NCBI GenBank assembly: GCA_023055425.1 | Contig: JALGPY010000003.1 | Location: forward strand, 70,841,491-70,905,490 | DNA from: Linanthus parryae | Lineage: Eukaryota; Streptophyta; Magnoliopsida; Ericales; Polemoniaceae | Length of the DNA stretch: 64,000 nt | Reading direction: 5' to 3' | In this document: positions 11,931 through 23,736 of the stretch, one piece after another | How positions within the stretch are numbered: the first letter of the stretch is position 1 | Layout of the letters: every line of letters starts with the position of its first letter | The notes under the pieces: model-generated | The model's input: the letters and a program-made list of their open reading frames with translations, nothing else | Database searches by the model: none | Told to the model about the DNA's origin: nothing | Translations under genes and position numbers: made by a program

Positions 11931-12588
11931 TGTTGGGTCCAAGCCCAATATGGCCCATGTTTTTAGTACTACCATAACATGGTAATATTCCATGTGCTGG
12001 TAATGTGACCAAGTGTGTAGGGCGGTGACACACTCGGCAATTGGCTTGAAAGAAAAGTCAAAGGTTTCCTTTTTTTTTTCTTTTGCATAGCAAAACCGCC
12101 ACACCAGCCTATATAAAAGCTTGATGTGCTTTGTTTTCATCACCACGAAACATGTGTCAGTAAGTGTTCCAAGTGAACACTAATCTTTTGATGGGTCTGC
12201 GATGCAAGAAGACGGGAGAAGTTTCCTCGTGTTTGTCAACTCGAGACGAGAGGAGAGAAGATACCGCGACGTGATCGTTCGGTCCGACGACGAAGTTTTT
12301 AGGAACTAATTCCGGGTAACTTTTTTAGCAATTAGTTTGCGTAGTTTCCGTCTAGCGGCGAAGTTTAGTTTTACCCGTTTATTAGTTTCTAGCTTGTTTA
12401 CCCACATTTGTTGTTGAAGATTTGTCTACCCATTGTAATTGTTATAGTGGAAGTTTGTGGGTCGTTTTGTCCCTCTCGTTTAGAGGGTTTTTCCCACGTT
12501 AAATTCTTGTGTCCTACATCTCCTACTTTTCCGCACTTGTTCGTGTTGGCGTTGTTTTTGCACTCTAGTTCAGCCCCGTGACCCAACA
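11931..12588 (+). repeat. 3' LTR of Copia element
   Basis: 658 bp, from TGTTGGGTCC to ACCCAACA. It matches 7,201-7,897 apart from a deletion of about 40 bp downstream of the TATA box, a 10-bp insertion and scattered substitutions. Confidence 0.95.
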
Positions 12589-12593
12589 TTGAC
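12589..12593. repeat. target-site duplication TTGAC, right
   Basis: TTGAC abuts the 3' LTR. The array sequence resumes immediately with ACATAGTCAGGTTTGG, matching the ACATGCTGAGGTTTGG of the sister units. Confidence 0.95.
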
Positions 12594-13098
12594 ACATAGT
12601 CAGGTTTGGATGAGTTTCACTCAAACCTAGAAGATACTACTCTCACTGAAATTATTTTGTCTTGTTAAACATTTAATACCATTTTTACTAGTAAAATTAT
12701 ACGATAACTTATTTAAGTTTCTTCATGTGATGGTCTAGTAACAACATAAGTATTGGTGTTCATGACATTTCTTGGTTTTTTTGAGCCATGTGAACATCAA
12801 ACCTAAAATGATAAAACGATTAGCCAAAATAGAGTAACATATAAGTTAAGAGTAAGTATGGTCACTTCTTTTAATTGATTAGCCAAAGTCATATTACTTC
12901 ACTTGGTTTCCATATCAACAATTGTTTTCAGTTTTCTCAAGGGATGGAAGTTTCTTATTATTTTTAAGTTATAGTACGCATGTTCTCTTTATACTTCATA
13001 CACTTGATCGTGAACACAATTTTTTGAGATCTAAAAAAGTAAAAGTTTTGCATTGTCGCCATGTCACTTGAAAGACTTTAAACTTTGTTTTGTTTATA
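12594..13098. repeat. upstream-half copy resumes after Copia insertion
   Basis: This continues the copy interrupted at 7,200. It carries the landmark palindrome region (GAGTTTCACTCAAAC), ACTAGTAAAA and ATGTCACTTGAAAGAC. No gene is seen. Confidence 0.8.
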
Positions 13099-13597
13099 GC
13101 AACCGGGTTTGAGAATTCCTCCCTAGGTTCTGTATTAGTTGCACTACGACAGATCCTGCTTTCAGCGACCAGTTTCCTTCCGAATACCAGGATTATGGTC
13201 TTTAAAAGCAGTACAAACAGTCTTTTTTTATCAGTTAGTTGTCTGCCTTGTCGTATTTTAGATTTTAAAAGACCAGCTGTGTTTCTGTCGTGGGGAAATG
13301 ACTAGCCATCCGAAATAAAAAATTATCAACGACTTGCAGTTTTGTAGGGAATGGATCCAAACACAAATTTGACCAAACTTTTGGGCGGAAAATGAAATTC
13401 TCGCTAAATTTTGGGGAGGGAAATGAAATCTCCCCAAGTGTTGGAGGCAAAATCAAATCATACCAAAAAAATAATTCACCCTATCTGCTGGCCAACTAAA
13501 AACTCCCCGCCATTACTCCCCCTTTCGGCCTTCATATCGAATTCACCTATCGAAGAACCCTAGCTTACTCATCATCTTCCACTCGCCACCACCGCAT

Positions 13598-13598
<1 letters not shown>

Positions 13599-13652
<54 letters not shown>

Positions 13653-13665
13653 ATCTCTCTCTCTC
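13599..13665 (+). repeat. (CT)n microsatellite
   Basis: An almost uninterrupted CT dinucleotide run with one TTT and one CTA break. CT runs are common in plant 5' leaders, consistent with the captured-leader reading of this block. Confidence 0.95.
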
Positions 13666-13770
13666 CGCACAACCGCCGTCCTCTCGCCACCACCGTCTTT
13701 CTCCTTTCCCGAATCGATCATTCTTCATTCCGATTGAATCAATCGGGCACCAGCTAGTTTAAATTTGAGA

Positions 13771-13878
13771 ATGGAGTTTTGGCGCAGGAAGAGAAATTCC
13801 ATGTCTCACCCTTCACAACCATCTGTCCTCAGCACTGGTCCATCACTCTCTGTCTCTCAGTCTCAATTTGGCTTCTGA
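13771..13878 (+). pseudogene. short captured first-exon-like frame, unknown product
   Basis: A 35-codon frame starting MEFWRRKRN and rich in Ser, Pro and Gln after that (SHPSQPSVLSTGPSLSVSQ). It stops at TGA just before array sequence resumes at about 13,886. I do not recognise the protein. The position after a CT-rich leader suggests the first exon of a host gene whose remainder was left behind. It could equally be a chance frame. Confidence 0.3.
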
Positions 13879-13885
13879 GTTTCTA

Positions 13886-15950
13886 TTATGGTTCTGAATA
13901 TTTTATTATGTAATTCATTAGTGGAGATTACAGTAATTTGATTTTACTCAACCATATACATGTATGACTTAGTTGATCGCTAGTAGAGGACATATAACAA
14001 TAAAGAGACTTGGGAATGAAACAGGAATATCAAAATTCAGTTTTGGTCCTTGGAATGAATGGCAAATATATGGTAGCGCTCTGGAAGGAAAACATATGTG
14101 AATGCCTAACTTCTATGGCCGGAAATGTAGTTTGCAGGACCGTAACAGAATAGAAAACTAAATTACATAATATGGAAATTTGCATCCCTTTTAGAAATAA
14201 GTGAATTTAATTGAAATACCTGTAGCGTAACCGAGCGACTGGGATTCAAAGATATGATGTATTTGCTCTACACAATGGAAAGCAAGTGGAATCGGACTGT
14301 GTTGTTAGAAGACTGGATTTGGAAGAAAGTTGTGACGGATCGATGGCATATCTAGAGAACCAGTTTCCTGTCACAGAAAGCACCGATCGGCACTAACTGT
14401 GTGCAATAATTTGTGACCCTGCAGTTAGTTTGATTCTAAATCCTGCAAGGAACTCCTATATGAAACTCCATTGAAGATGATTCATCGCTTAAATTAAGCA
14501 ATTGAAGAAGCTAAGATTATCAGTGTAGAACATATATCCATATAACTCTAGAAAACCATTTAGCCGGAGAATAAAAAGGCTACACTTGAAATGAAAGCTA
14601 AAACTGATAATGAAACTATATTTTTATATGGTATTTCTTTTATTTGTCATTTCCCATTCTTGAAAAATTATTTTTCTAATATTGTTTTTTGCCATCTTAT
14701 GGTGTGAAAGGGTGAAAAGTATTGCTTCTTGTAAATATTGGGTATGCATGGCTGTTTTAGAAGTTTTAGGGGGTTGGTTGGGAGTTTGAGGGAAAGTATT
14801 TGGGAACTATACTGTTAATTTTAATTTTTTCTTGGAAGTAACTAATTTATTTTCATAGTGTCACCCGACTACCGATCAACTAACCTCATGTAAAAATATT
14901 TAATGAATAAATAAATTTACTAGAATAAAGTCTAGGATTGGTTTCGACGTGTTTTACCCAAAACATTTCTTCAACCTCATAGGTACTCGTTATAGTGTCA
15001 CTAGCTCAAATAAAAAAAACTTATTATCTCAGCCCGAATTCATAATTAGTTGAATGGGATGGTGGAACATCTGAATTTTTCATTTAGATAAGTATCATAG
15101 TTTCGTTTAAATTAAATTATATGTTTATGCGTAGTGGACATATAAAAGTTCAACTCGTGCTCTATGAACATAATTGAAAGATTTCACTTCTTAATATCAC
15201 TTTGAAATTTCGACCACACCGGTTAATCGCTAACAACCTTGCAAGCTCTAGACCATGGTGGAGAATTATATAACCCAAATAAATTAAAAAGATTTGACAC
15301 GTGCTGAGGTTTGGGTGAGTTTCACTCAAACGTAGAAGACACTACTCTCAATGAAATTATTTGTCATGTTAAACATTTCATACCTTTTTTACTAGTAAAA
15401 CGATAAGAGAAATTGCAAAAATTCCTTGAAGTGATGGTTTACTAACCACGAAACTATCGGTAATCATGACATGACTTGGTCTTTTTGAGTCATGTGAACA
15501 CCGAAGCCGAAAAGATCAAAATAATAGACATAATAGAGTAACATATAACTTCAGAAGTCAGGTCACTTCTTTTAACTGATTACCTAGCCAAGGTCATATT
15601 ACTTCATTTGTTTTCCACATCAATAATAGATTTTAATTTTCTCAATGGAGGTAAGTTTCTTATTATTTTAAGTTATATTACACATGTTCCCTTTATACTT
15701 CATAAACTTGACCATGAATACAATTTCTTTGAGAGCTAAAAAGAAAATTGAAATTGTTGCATCGTTGACATGTCACATGAAAGACTATTGTTTGTTTTGT
15801 TTAACTTATTAGTTATTATGCCTTCAAAAATCAATGTTTGAATTTTTGTTTCATATAAGTAATGAGAAATTTTTTCTAAAGAAGAGAATTTGAAAAAAAA
15901 TAAAAATGTATTCAGAGATAAAAATAGAAAACAAATGTTACCTTATCGAA
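13886..15950. repeat. upstream-half copy before the first regular unit
   Basis: This aligns with 20,262-22,324, 26,640-28,718, 32,515-34,590 and 38,400-40,469. It starts at the landmark TATGTAATTCATTAGTGGAG and ends at the next unit boundary. No gene is recognised. A TTTGACACGTGCTGAGG near 15,292 is the intact equivalent of the Copia target site and contains a G-box-like CACGTG. Confidence 0.8.
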
Positions 15951-17361
15951 ATAACTGAGATAGGGTGATTGAGGGTTGGTCAGTGGTGGGTGACCATTCA
16001 ATCATATCGGAAGCAAATTCAAGCAGTTATAATGTAATGATAATTGCCGATTCGCTGTATGCTAATATGGAAAGAAAGGGATGACGTTCTTTAGTTTTCG
16101 TCGATTTTTCGTGCACCTTCACTTCGTTTTTAATTATAATATAAATAAAATAATAATAACAGAACAAAAATTACTTAAATTCGGGAAAAAGAAAAATATA
16201 TAAGTGGGTTGAGTTGTTGTTTTGTGGGTTAATGGATTTGTTCTTAGTTACATAGGGCCCCACCCCAACATATTTCAAGCGCTGGGTTTATTATCATTTA
16301 TTGTGGTCCCAGCTGACCTTTGTCAAGCAATTGATTTTGAATTTTTATTCTCTTTTCTATGCGGTTAAATAATTTTCAAATCTCAGTTGAAACCAATATA
16401 ATTATAGTATAAGAATTATTACGTACAAGGGCTTAGTCACCCAAAATCTCTTGCTCCAAACGTTGACTTACCACTTCGGTGATTAAATTTTGCTTCGTAA
16501 TAGAAAGAGTGTGTTTGTAGATGAATTAATAGCGAACAAGATTTACTAATATTGTAGACCACGTTGAATTGTTAACACCAACTTATTACTATAATGTTTG
16601 ATAATTCAACAATTTACCTAACACTCTCGAAAAATAGTCAACATATTTGTGATGTAAAAATTACAACGAATTGAATAAAAACACACAACAATGAGGGAGT
16701 TTCTTTCATACGTATTTACAACATGAAGTGTAGCACCCCCTTCATCCTCACACGATAATCTCGACTATTCCTCGAATTCAATTGAGTGTCCTCCCATTTG
16801 AGTACTGACATTTTCTAAAGGAATTAACTAAATATCATCTTTCACATAAATGAATCGGAAAAAAACAAATGATTCTTTATGTAAGCAAACTTATTTTGTT
16901 TCAGAAAGTAATAAGATAAACTATACATGTGGTCTCTATGTGTTGCAACTAAAATTATGTTCCAAGTCCCGAGCAGTCACATGCGGTGTTTAAAATAAGA
17001 AACCGCTAAATGAAACAATCAGTCCTGCAAAAACTATGTTAGTCTTTTGAAAAATATTAAGCTTTAAGAGGTCATTTAAATAAGCATGAATTTACAAAAC
17101 ATGCATCATCCTCTATAAAAGTAGGGAGAAAAATATTTGCATATTATAGCTTTTCATGATGATTGAATTTGAAACATAAATTATATTGTTAAGATAAACA
17201 CTAAAATAAATATCATACAAATTAAGAAAAAAGACATGTAAAATTTAGTGTTTTTCACTTCAAGATGCTAGAGATGCTCTTATAAGTGAACCTTACAAAC
17301 TTAAACTTACAAAATTACTAGGCACTACTATATCTACTCATACTTCTGCTATCGAAGTTAC

Positions 17362-19552
17362 TTATTCATTTCTCCACCCTAGAGAGAGGTCAAGATTGAT
17401 CACATCACGACGGGGTACTGCCCGGGTTGATCTTAAACGCCTCACGCCCAAATGGTATGATGCTATGTCAATACCTCTACAATCAAGAGAGAATGCAAAC
17501 ACAATTTCAATGAATCTCACAATTTATGATTATTACATTAACAAGAGGCCGTCCATAATTATCCGTGAAAACTCAAACAATGTGAAAATTGTAGATATGA
17601 AGTACCTTTATTTTTTGGAATTTTCCAATAAAGGAGCAAATGCTGACTTACGATATAGGACATGACATGTTAATGCAATATAAAAGTCAATTCAAAACAA
17701 GCTAAAATCTAATCAATTTTTTTTACTTAAAAAATCAATGAACAATAAATTCGCACCAACAGACGATTGTGTTAAGGATGAGTTTGTACTTGTTTGTGCC
17801 CTTGTAGTCGCCAGATTAGGTACCGTAGAACTCATCTGATGACGTTCAATAAGAGTGGGCCTTGGAATGACCTCACTTGTTTCATCGTTAGTAGAAGGTT
17901 GACCAATTGGGAAAGATGGAAAAGCAACCGCGCATGAGAATTCCTCCCTAGGTTGTGTATTATTTGTTAGATTCACAAACACATTGTCAGATGTAGTCGG
18001 TTTAAAATCAAGTGCTTTAGCTCTCAGTCGTGTCGCATTTCGTGCAGCAAATGAGATAATGGTTTGAACCTGATAAGATATAAGGAAAGACATTAATTGA
18101 GAATATTAATCGGAATTATCACATGTATGTAATTGTGTCTATACTACCCAATAAAGCAATGAGTTTCAACATAATCACGCATCTTGTTTCCGTAGAAGAT
18201 ACTTAATCGACGACTATGTGTCGTATAACACTTGGAACTAGACCTACATGATAGTATCATACAGATTTAGTAATTGAATTGTGTATTTAACAATTGGACA
18301 TACCAAGGCTTGGTGATTCCTCCTGTAAAACAATGAGAAGGGATTGCTGAGCTAGATTTTGTGACATGCATTTCGAAAACTGATGGAAGTTTTAGAGGAC
18401 GTACCATAATGGTTTTTTCTAGGGGTATGTTGGTCACAGCAATTGAATCTGTGCGTATGGCAACCTGAGACATTTGAGCGTTGTAGGGAGCGTACAAAGG
18501 AGGGGCACCGAGGTGATGTGGACTATTTTGTTTTAGTGAAATATTGTTTTCTCCTTGTCGAACAGCAAGATTCTAAATGGAAAAGAAAAATATTAAAGTG
18601 AATTCTCAATTCACAATTAGTAGATTGTGTTTAGGAATTTTCATATGTAACACAAACGAAGACGAACGAATAAAAACTTCAAGTATCACAACCTAAGACC
18701 TGTATTTCATTCATATGTCGTTTTCCTTTGTCAGTTGTGCATTTAGTTGGTAGACCCAAGAATCCTAAAGTAGAAACAGATGTGTTCTTCACCTCATGAG
18801 AATTCTGAAATGGCATCATAGGAGGAGTGGTAGAAACCGAGTCCAAAGAGGGCCACTGAAATCCGTAATCATTGGAAATTTCTACAAAAACCAAAAGGGA
18901 CGATCAATGATTTAGTAGTAATGTAATTTCAAATAAAACCAACATATGCATATTTCACTGGAATATATTTTGAAAACATAGATTAGTCTTGCAAGAAAAT
19001 TACAGTTACATATATCGGTTGCTAAAATGGAAAGTACATAAATCTTCTGTATGAGAAGTAAATCTCCTTGTGGAAACATTAGCGGCAAAAATAAAAATGC
19101 ATAAACGTTTCATATGAGAAGTAAATCTTATCGTGTAAACATCAGCCCCCCAATATAACTAATAAGGTCAACTCTCTATGTTAATCATTATTTTGTGCAT
19201 TTATTTATTGGTAGGGTTATAAATAAATGGGTATAGGAATTTGTGCATGCAACAGTCAGACTAAGTCGATGGTGGTTAATTAATCCCTAATATGTAATAC
19301 TTCTTTTAAATTCTAACAAAAAAATGACTCGAGACCCGGTTCATCCCATCTCTCCAAATGACCTGATTCGCTTATGTACCCATTGAACTGAAATCAAAGA
19401 GATCCTTAATACACCAATAAAAAGAGAGAACCTTTAGAGTTAGACCTTACTCTTGGGTATCTACATTTACAGTATCCTCATAAATTTCTTTTCTTGTTGC
19501 CAAAATACTCTTATTTTCTTCATCATAAGGAAATCCAGTCCTTAATCTCCAT
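17362..19552 (-). pseudogene. TIFY/JAZ-like gene relic, unit A
   Basis: Exons on the minus strand, judged from splice-like signals and similarity between units. A possible first exon is at about 19,450-19,552 (ATG at 19,552, low confidence). Exon 2 (18,700-18,881) has DYGFQWPSLDSVSTTPPMMP and ends NEIQ. Exon 3 (18,304-18,572) has YAPYNAQMSQVAIRTDS and ends TKPW. The TIFY exon (about 18,148-18,243) reads LSIFYGNKM and then loses frame through a small deletion unique to this unit. Exon 5 (about 17,760-18,069) begins VQTIISFAARNATRLRAK. The Jas-like exon (about 17,620-17,665) reads YRKSAFAPLLEN and meets a TAA. The last exon (17,362-about 17,487) ends RRDVINLDLSLGWRNE. The exon-2 sequence recalls TIFY6/JAZ3-4 proteins; the family call rests on TIFY plus Jas plus exon order. 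Confidence 0.7.
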
Positions 19553-20040
19553 GAAATAGATAAGTTGGGTCATTATCGTAAACGATTACGTTGATCGGTC
19601 CCATTAACATTACAATTTACAGATAACACAATACTTTCACCGAAAAGATTTTGGTGAATTACGGAGCCAAATCATATGATAAAACTAAAATTCGACGCTA
19701 AACTACATGAGCCATGATGATTTGAGAGATAAAAATAAAGACACCCCCTGTTTGCCATGACACTGAAGCAAAATATTGTTACAATTTGATGGGTGATTTC
19801 TACACAACGTACTGGGTATGTCATGAAAAGTGTTTACTCTATAAATTTATCTGCCCCTTTTCTTCTCTCATCCATACAGTAGGATAGTTTAAGTTCAACT
19901 CCAAATATCACATTGCACACTTAAAACAGAGGTAAACTAAATTCCACCTCAAGGAGATGAGAGGGTTTCAGACAGAGAACGTAGCGATGGAAAGAAAAAT
20001 TTGAACTGTAGGAGTACTGAAAGAAGTGCAGCAGGGACTG

Positions 20041-20050
20041 CGTATTTATA
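20041..20050 (-). promoter_or_regulatory. putative TATA box of unit A TIFY-like gene
   Basis: On the minus strand TATAAATACG precedes a CTTCTTTCAG/TTTCTTTCC leader-like pyrimidine stretch, about 0.5 kb upstream of the candidate first ATG. The box is kept in units C and D (TATAAATACG) and changed to TATAAACACG in unit B. Confidence 0.45.
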
Positions 20051-23000
20051 ATGGTGATCAAATGAATGGGTGGAAAGATGATTTTTGTAATTTATAAGGA
20101 AACCCCTCTAATATGAGTCTCTTTCACAAAATACATTTCATCTTGTTAACCCCTAAAGAAAGCCCATGTTTTAGGTTTGAACACGCCCCTTATTAGAGTC
20201 ATGGGAATTTATATTCTCATGATAGGTACATGATCATAATGGGTAATAGGGTTCTGATAATAAAACTTTCTAATTTGAATATTTTAGTATGTAATTCATT
20301 AGTGGAGATTACTGTAGTTTGATTTTACTCAACCATATACATGTATGACTTAGTTGATCGCTACTAAAGGACATATAACAATAAAGAGATGTGGGAATGA
20401 AACATGAAGATAAAAATTCAGTTTTTGGTCCTTGGAATGAATGGCAAATATATGGTAGCACTCTGGAAGGAACACATATGTGAATGCATAACTTCGATGG
20501 CCGGAAAAGTAGTTTGCAGGACCGTAACAACATAGAAAACTAAATTACATAATATGGAAATTTGCATCCCTTTTAGAAATAACTGAATTTAATTGAAATA
20601 CCTGTAGCGTCACCGAGCGACTGGGATTCAAAGATATGATATATTTGCTCTGCAGAATGGAAAGCAAGTGGAATCAGACTGTGTTGTTGGAAGATTGGAT
20701 TTGGAAGAAAGTTGTGACGGATCTATGCCATATCTAGAGAACCCGATTCGAGTCACAGAAATCACCGATCGGCACTAACTATGTGCAATAAATTTGTGAC
20801 CCCTGCGGTTAGTTTGATTCAAAATCCTGCAAGGAACTCCTATATGAAACTCCGTTGAAGAGATCCATCACTTAAATTAAGCAATTGAAGAAGCCAAGAT
20901 TATCAGTGTAGAACATGTATCCATCTAAATCTAGAAAACCATTTAGCCGGAGAAGTGAGAGGCTACACTTGAAATAAAAGCTAAAACTGATAACGAAACT
21001 GTATTCTTATATGGTATTTCTTTTATTTGTCGTTTCAAATTTTTTAGAAATTATTATTCTAATATTTTTTTTACCATCTTATGGTGTGAAAGGGTGAAAA
21101 GTATTGCTTGTTGTAAATATTGGGTATGCATGGCTATTTTAGAAGTTTTAGGGGGTTGGTTGGGAGTTTGAGGAAAGGCAAACTATACTGTAAATTTTAA
21201 TTTTTGTTGGAAGTAACTAATTTATTTTCTTAGTGACACCCGACTACCGATCAACTAACCTCATGTATAAGAATTTAATGAATAAATAAATTTACTATGA
21301 TAATGTCTAGGATTGGTTTCGATGTGTTTTACCCAAAACATTTCTTCATCCTCATAGGTACTTGTTATAGTGTCACTAGCTCAAATAAAAAAAAAACTTA
21401 GTATCTCAGACCGAATTCATAACTAGTTGAATGGGATGGTGGAAATTCTGAATTTTTCATTTAGATAAGTATCACAGTTTCGTTAAAATTATATTATATG
21501 TTTATTCGTAGTGGGCATATAAAAGTTCAACTCGTGCTCTATGAACATAATTGAAGATTTCACTTCTGAATATCAGTTAATAATTTTGACCACACCGGTT
21601 AATCGCTAACAACCTTGCAAGCTCTAGACCATGGTGGAGAATTATATAACCCAAATCAGTTAAAATGATTTGACACATGCTGAGGTTTGGGTGAGTTTCA
21701 CTCAAACATAGAAGGCACTACTCTCAATGAAATTATTTGTCATCATTTCATACCTTTTTTACTAGTAAAACGATACGAGAAATTGTAAAAATTCCTTGAA
21801 GTGATGGTTTTCTAACCACAAAACTATTGGTAATCATGACATGACTTGGTCTTTTTGTGTCATGTGAACACCGAAGCCGAAAAGATCAAAATATTAGACA
21901 TAATAGAGTAACATATACTTCAGAGTAAGTCAGGTCACTTCTTTTAACTGATTAGCTAGCCAAGGTCATATTACTTCATTTGATTTCCATATCAATAATA
22001 GATTTTAGTTTTATCAATGGAGGTAAGTTTCATATTATTTTAAGCTTTATTACACATGTTCTCTTTATACTTCATAAACTTGACACTGAATACAATTTCT
22101 TTGAGAGCTAAAAAGAAAATTGAAGTTGTTGCATCATTGACATGTCACATGAAAGACTTTTAAGCGTTGTTTTGTTTAACTTATTAGTTATTACGCCTTC
22201 ATAAATCAATGTTTGAATTTTTGTTTCATCTATGTAATGAGAAAAAATTATAAATAAATTATTTTGGAAAAAGTTTAAAATGTATTCAGAGATAAAAATC
22301 GAAAACAAATATTACCTCATTGAAATAACTGAGATAAGGGGATTGAGGGTTGGTCAGTGGTGGGTGACCATTCAATCATATCGGAAGCATATTCAAGCAG
22401 ACATAATGTAAAGATAATTGCTGATTCGCTAAATGCTAATATGGATAGAAAGGGATGGCGTTCTTTAGTTTTCGTTGATTTTTTGTACACCTTCACTTGG
22501 TTTTTAATTATAATGTAAATAAAAAAAACGGAACAAAAATAACTTAAATTCGGGAAAAGGAAAAATCTATAAGTGGTCTGAGTTGTTGTTTTGTGGGTTA
22601 ATGGATTTATTTTCAGTTACACGGGTCCTACCATATCATATTTCGAGCGGTGGGTTTATTATCATTTATTGTGGTCCCAGCAAGACCTTTGTCAAGCAAT
22701 TGATTTTCAATTTTTATTCTCTTCTCTATACGGTGTAATAATTTTAAAATCCCAGTAGAAACCAAAATAATAGTATTATAAGAATTATTACGTACAAGGG
22801 CTTACGCACCCAAAATCTCTTGCTTCAAACCTTGAGTTACCACTTCGGAGATTAAATTTTCCTTCGAAATAGAAAGAGTGTGTTTGTAGATGAATTAATA
22901 TCGAACAAGATTTACTAATATTGTAGACCATGTTGAATTGTTAACACCAACTTATTACATTTAAGTTTGATAATTCAACAATTTACCTAACACCCTCGAA

Positions 23001-23736
23001 AAATAGTCAACATATTTGTGAATTAAAAATTACAACGAATGGAATAAAAACACACAACAATGAGGGAATCCTTTCATACTTATTTACAACATAAAGCGTA
23101 GCACCCCCTTCATCCTCAACACGATAATCTCGACTATTCCTCGAATTCAATTCAGTGTCCCCCCATTTGAGTACTAGCATTTTCCAAAGGCATTAACAAA
23201 ATATCATCTTTCACATAAATGAATCAGAAAAAACTAATGATTATATATGTAAGCAAACTTATTTTGTTCCGGAAAGTAATAAGATAAACTATACATGCGG
23301 TCTCTATGTGTTGCAACTAAAATTATGCTCCAAGTCCCGAGCAATCACATGCGGTGTTTAAAATAAGAAACCGCTAAATGAAAGAATCAGTCATGCAAAC
23401 CCTGTATTAGTCTTTTGAAAAATATTAAGCTTTAAGAGGTCATTTAAATGGGCATGAATTTTTCCAAATATGCATCATCCTCTATAAAAGTAAGTCAAAA
23501 AATATTTGCATATTATAGATTTTCATGACGATTGAATTTGAAACATAAATTATATTGTTAAGATAAACAATAAAATAAATATCATACAAATTAAAAAAAA
23601 AACACATGTAAAATTTAGTGTTTTCACTTCGAGCTGCTAGAGATGCTCTTATAAGTGAACCTTACAAACCCAAACTAACAAGATGAACAACACTAGGCAC
23701 TACTATATCTACTCATACTTCTGCTATCGAAGTTAC

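Larger units (their letters stand above)
7201..12588 (+). mobile_element. defective Ty1/Copia retrotransposon (Tnt1/Tork-like)
   Basis: A full-length 5,388-bp element on the plus strand, with LTRs beginning TGTTGGGTCC and ending CAACA. It has a primer-binding site complementary to initiator tRNA-Met, gag, pol in the Copia order (protease, integrase, RT, RNase H), a polypurine tract and a 5-bp target duplication. The RT sequence (KYKARLVVKGF, LDVKTAFLHGDL, YVDDM) resembles the Tnt1/Tork lineage. Coding capacity is lost: gag has two stops, the protease active-site segment is missing, and pol has several stops and frameshifts. It sits in an upstream half of the TIFY array, so it is younger than that duplication. 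Confidence 0.95.
13099..13885. other. foreign insert resembling a gene promoter and 5' leader
   Basis: This block is absent from the regular units. Its first about 40 bp resemble a scrap of the TIFY gene (GAGAATTCCTCCCTAGGTT, compare about 17,938). The rest is unlike the array. It is more C-rich, contains a telo-box-like AACCCTAG (about 13,556-13,563) typical of plant housekeeping 5' regions, a long CT run, and a short open frame that begins ATGGAGTTTTGG. It looks like the promoter, 5' UTR and first exon of an unrelated host gene brought here as a fragment. Confidence 0.55.
15951..22324. repeat. array unit A (about 6.37 kb)
   Basis: First regular unit. From 15,951 to 17,361 lies the 3' flank of the gene, with no gene seen. 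The TIFY-like relic occupies 17,362-19,552, its promoter region about 19,553-20,260, and the upstream half 20,262-22,324. Short minus-strand open stretches in the upstream half (for example 20,309-20,533) are not recognised. Confidence 0.88.

Noticed and set aside
17396..17665. Plus-strand open frame repeated in every unit (begins MITSRRGTAR or similar)
   Set aside because: It is the complement of the last and Jas-like exons plus their intron; the minus-strand reading explains it and gives TIFY-type motifs.
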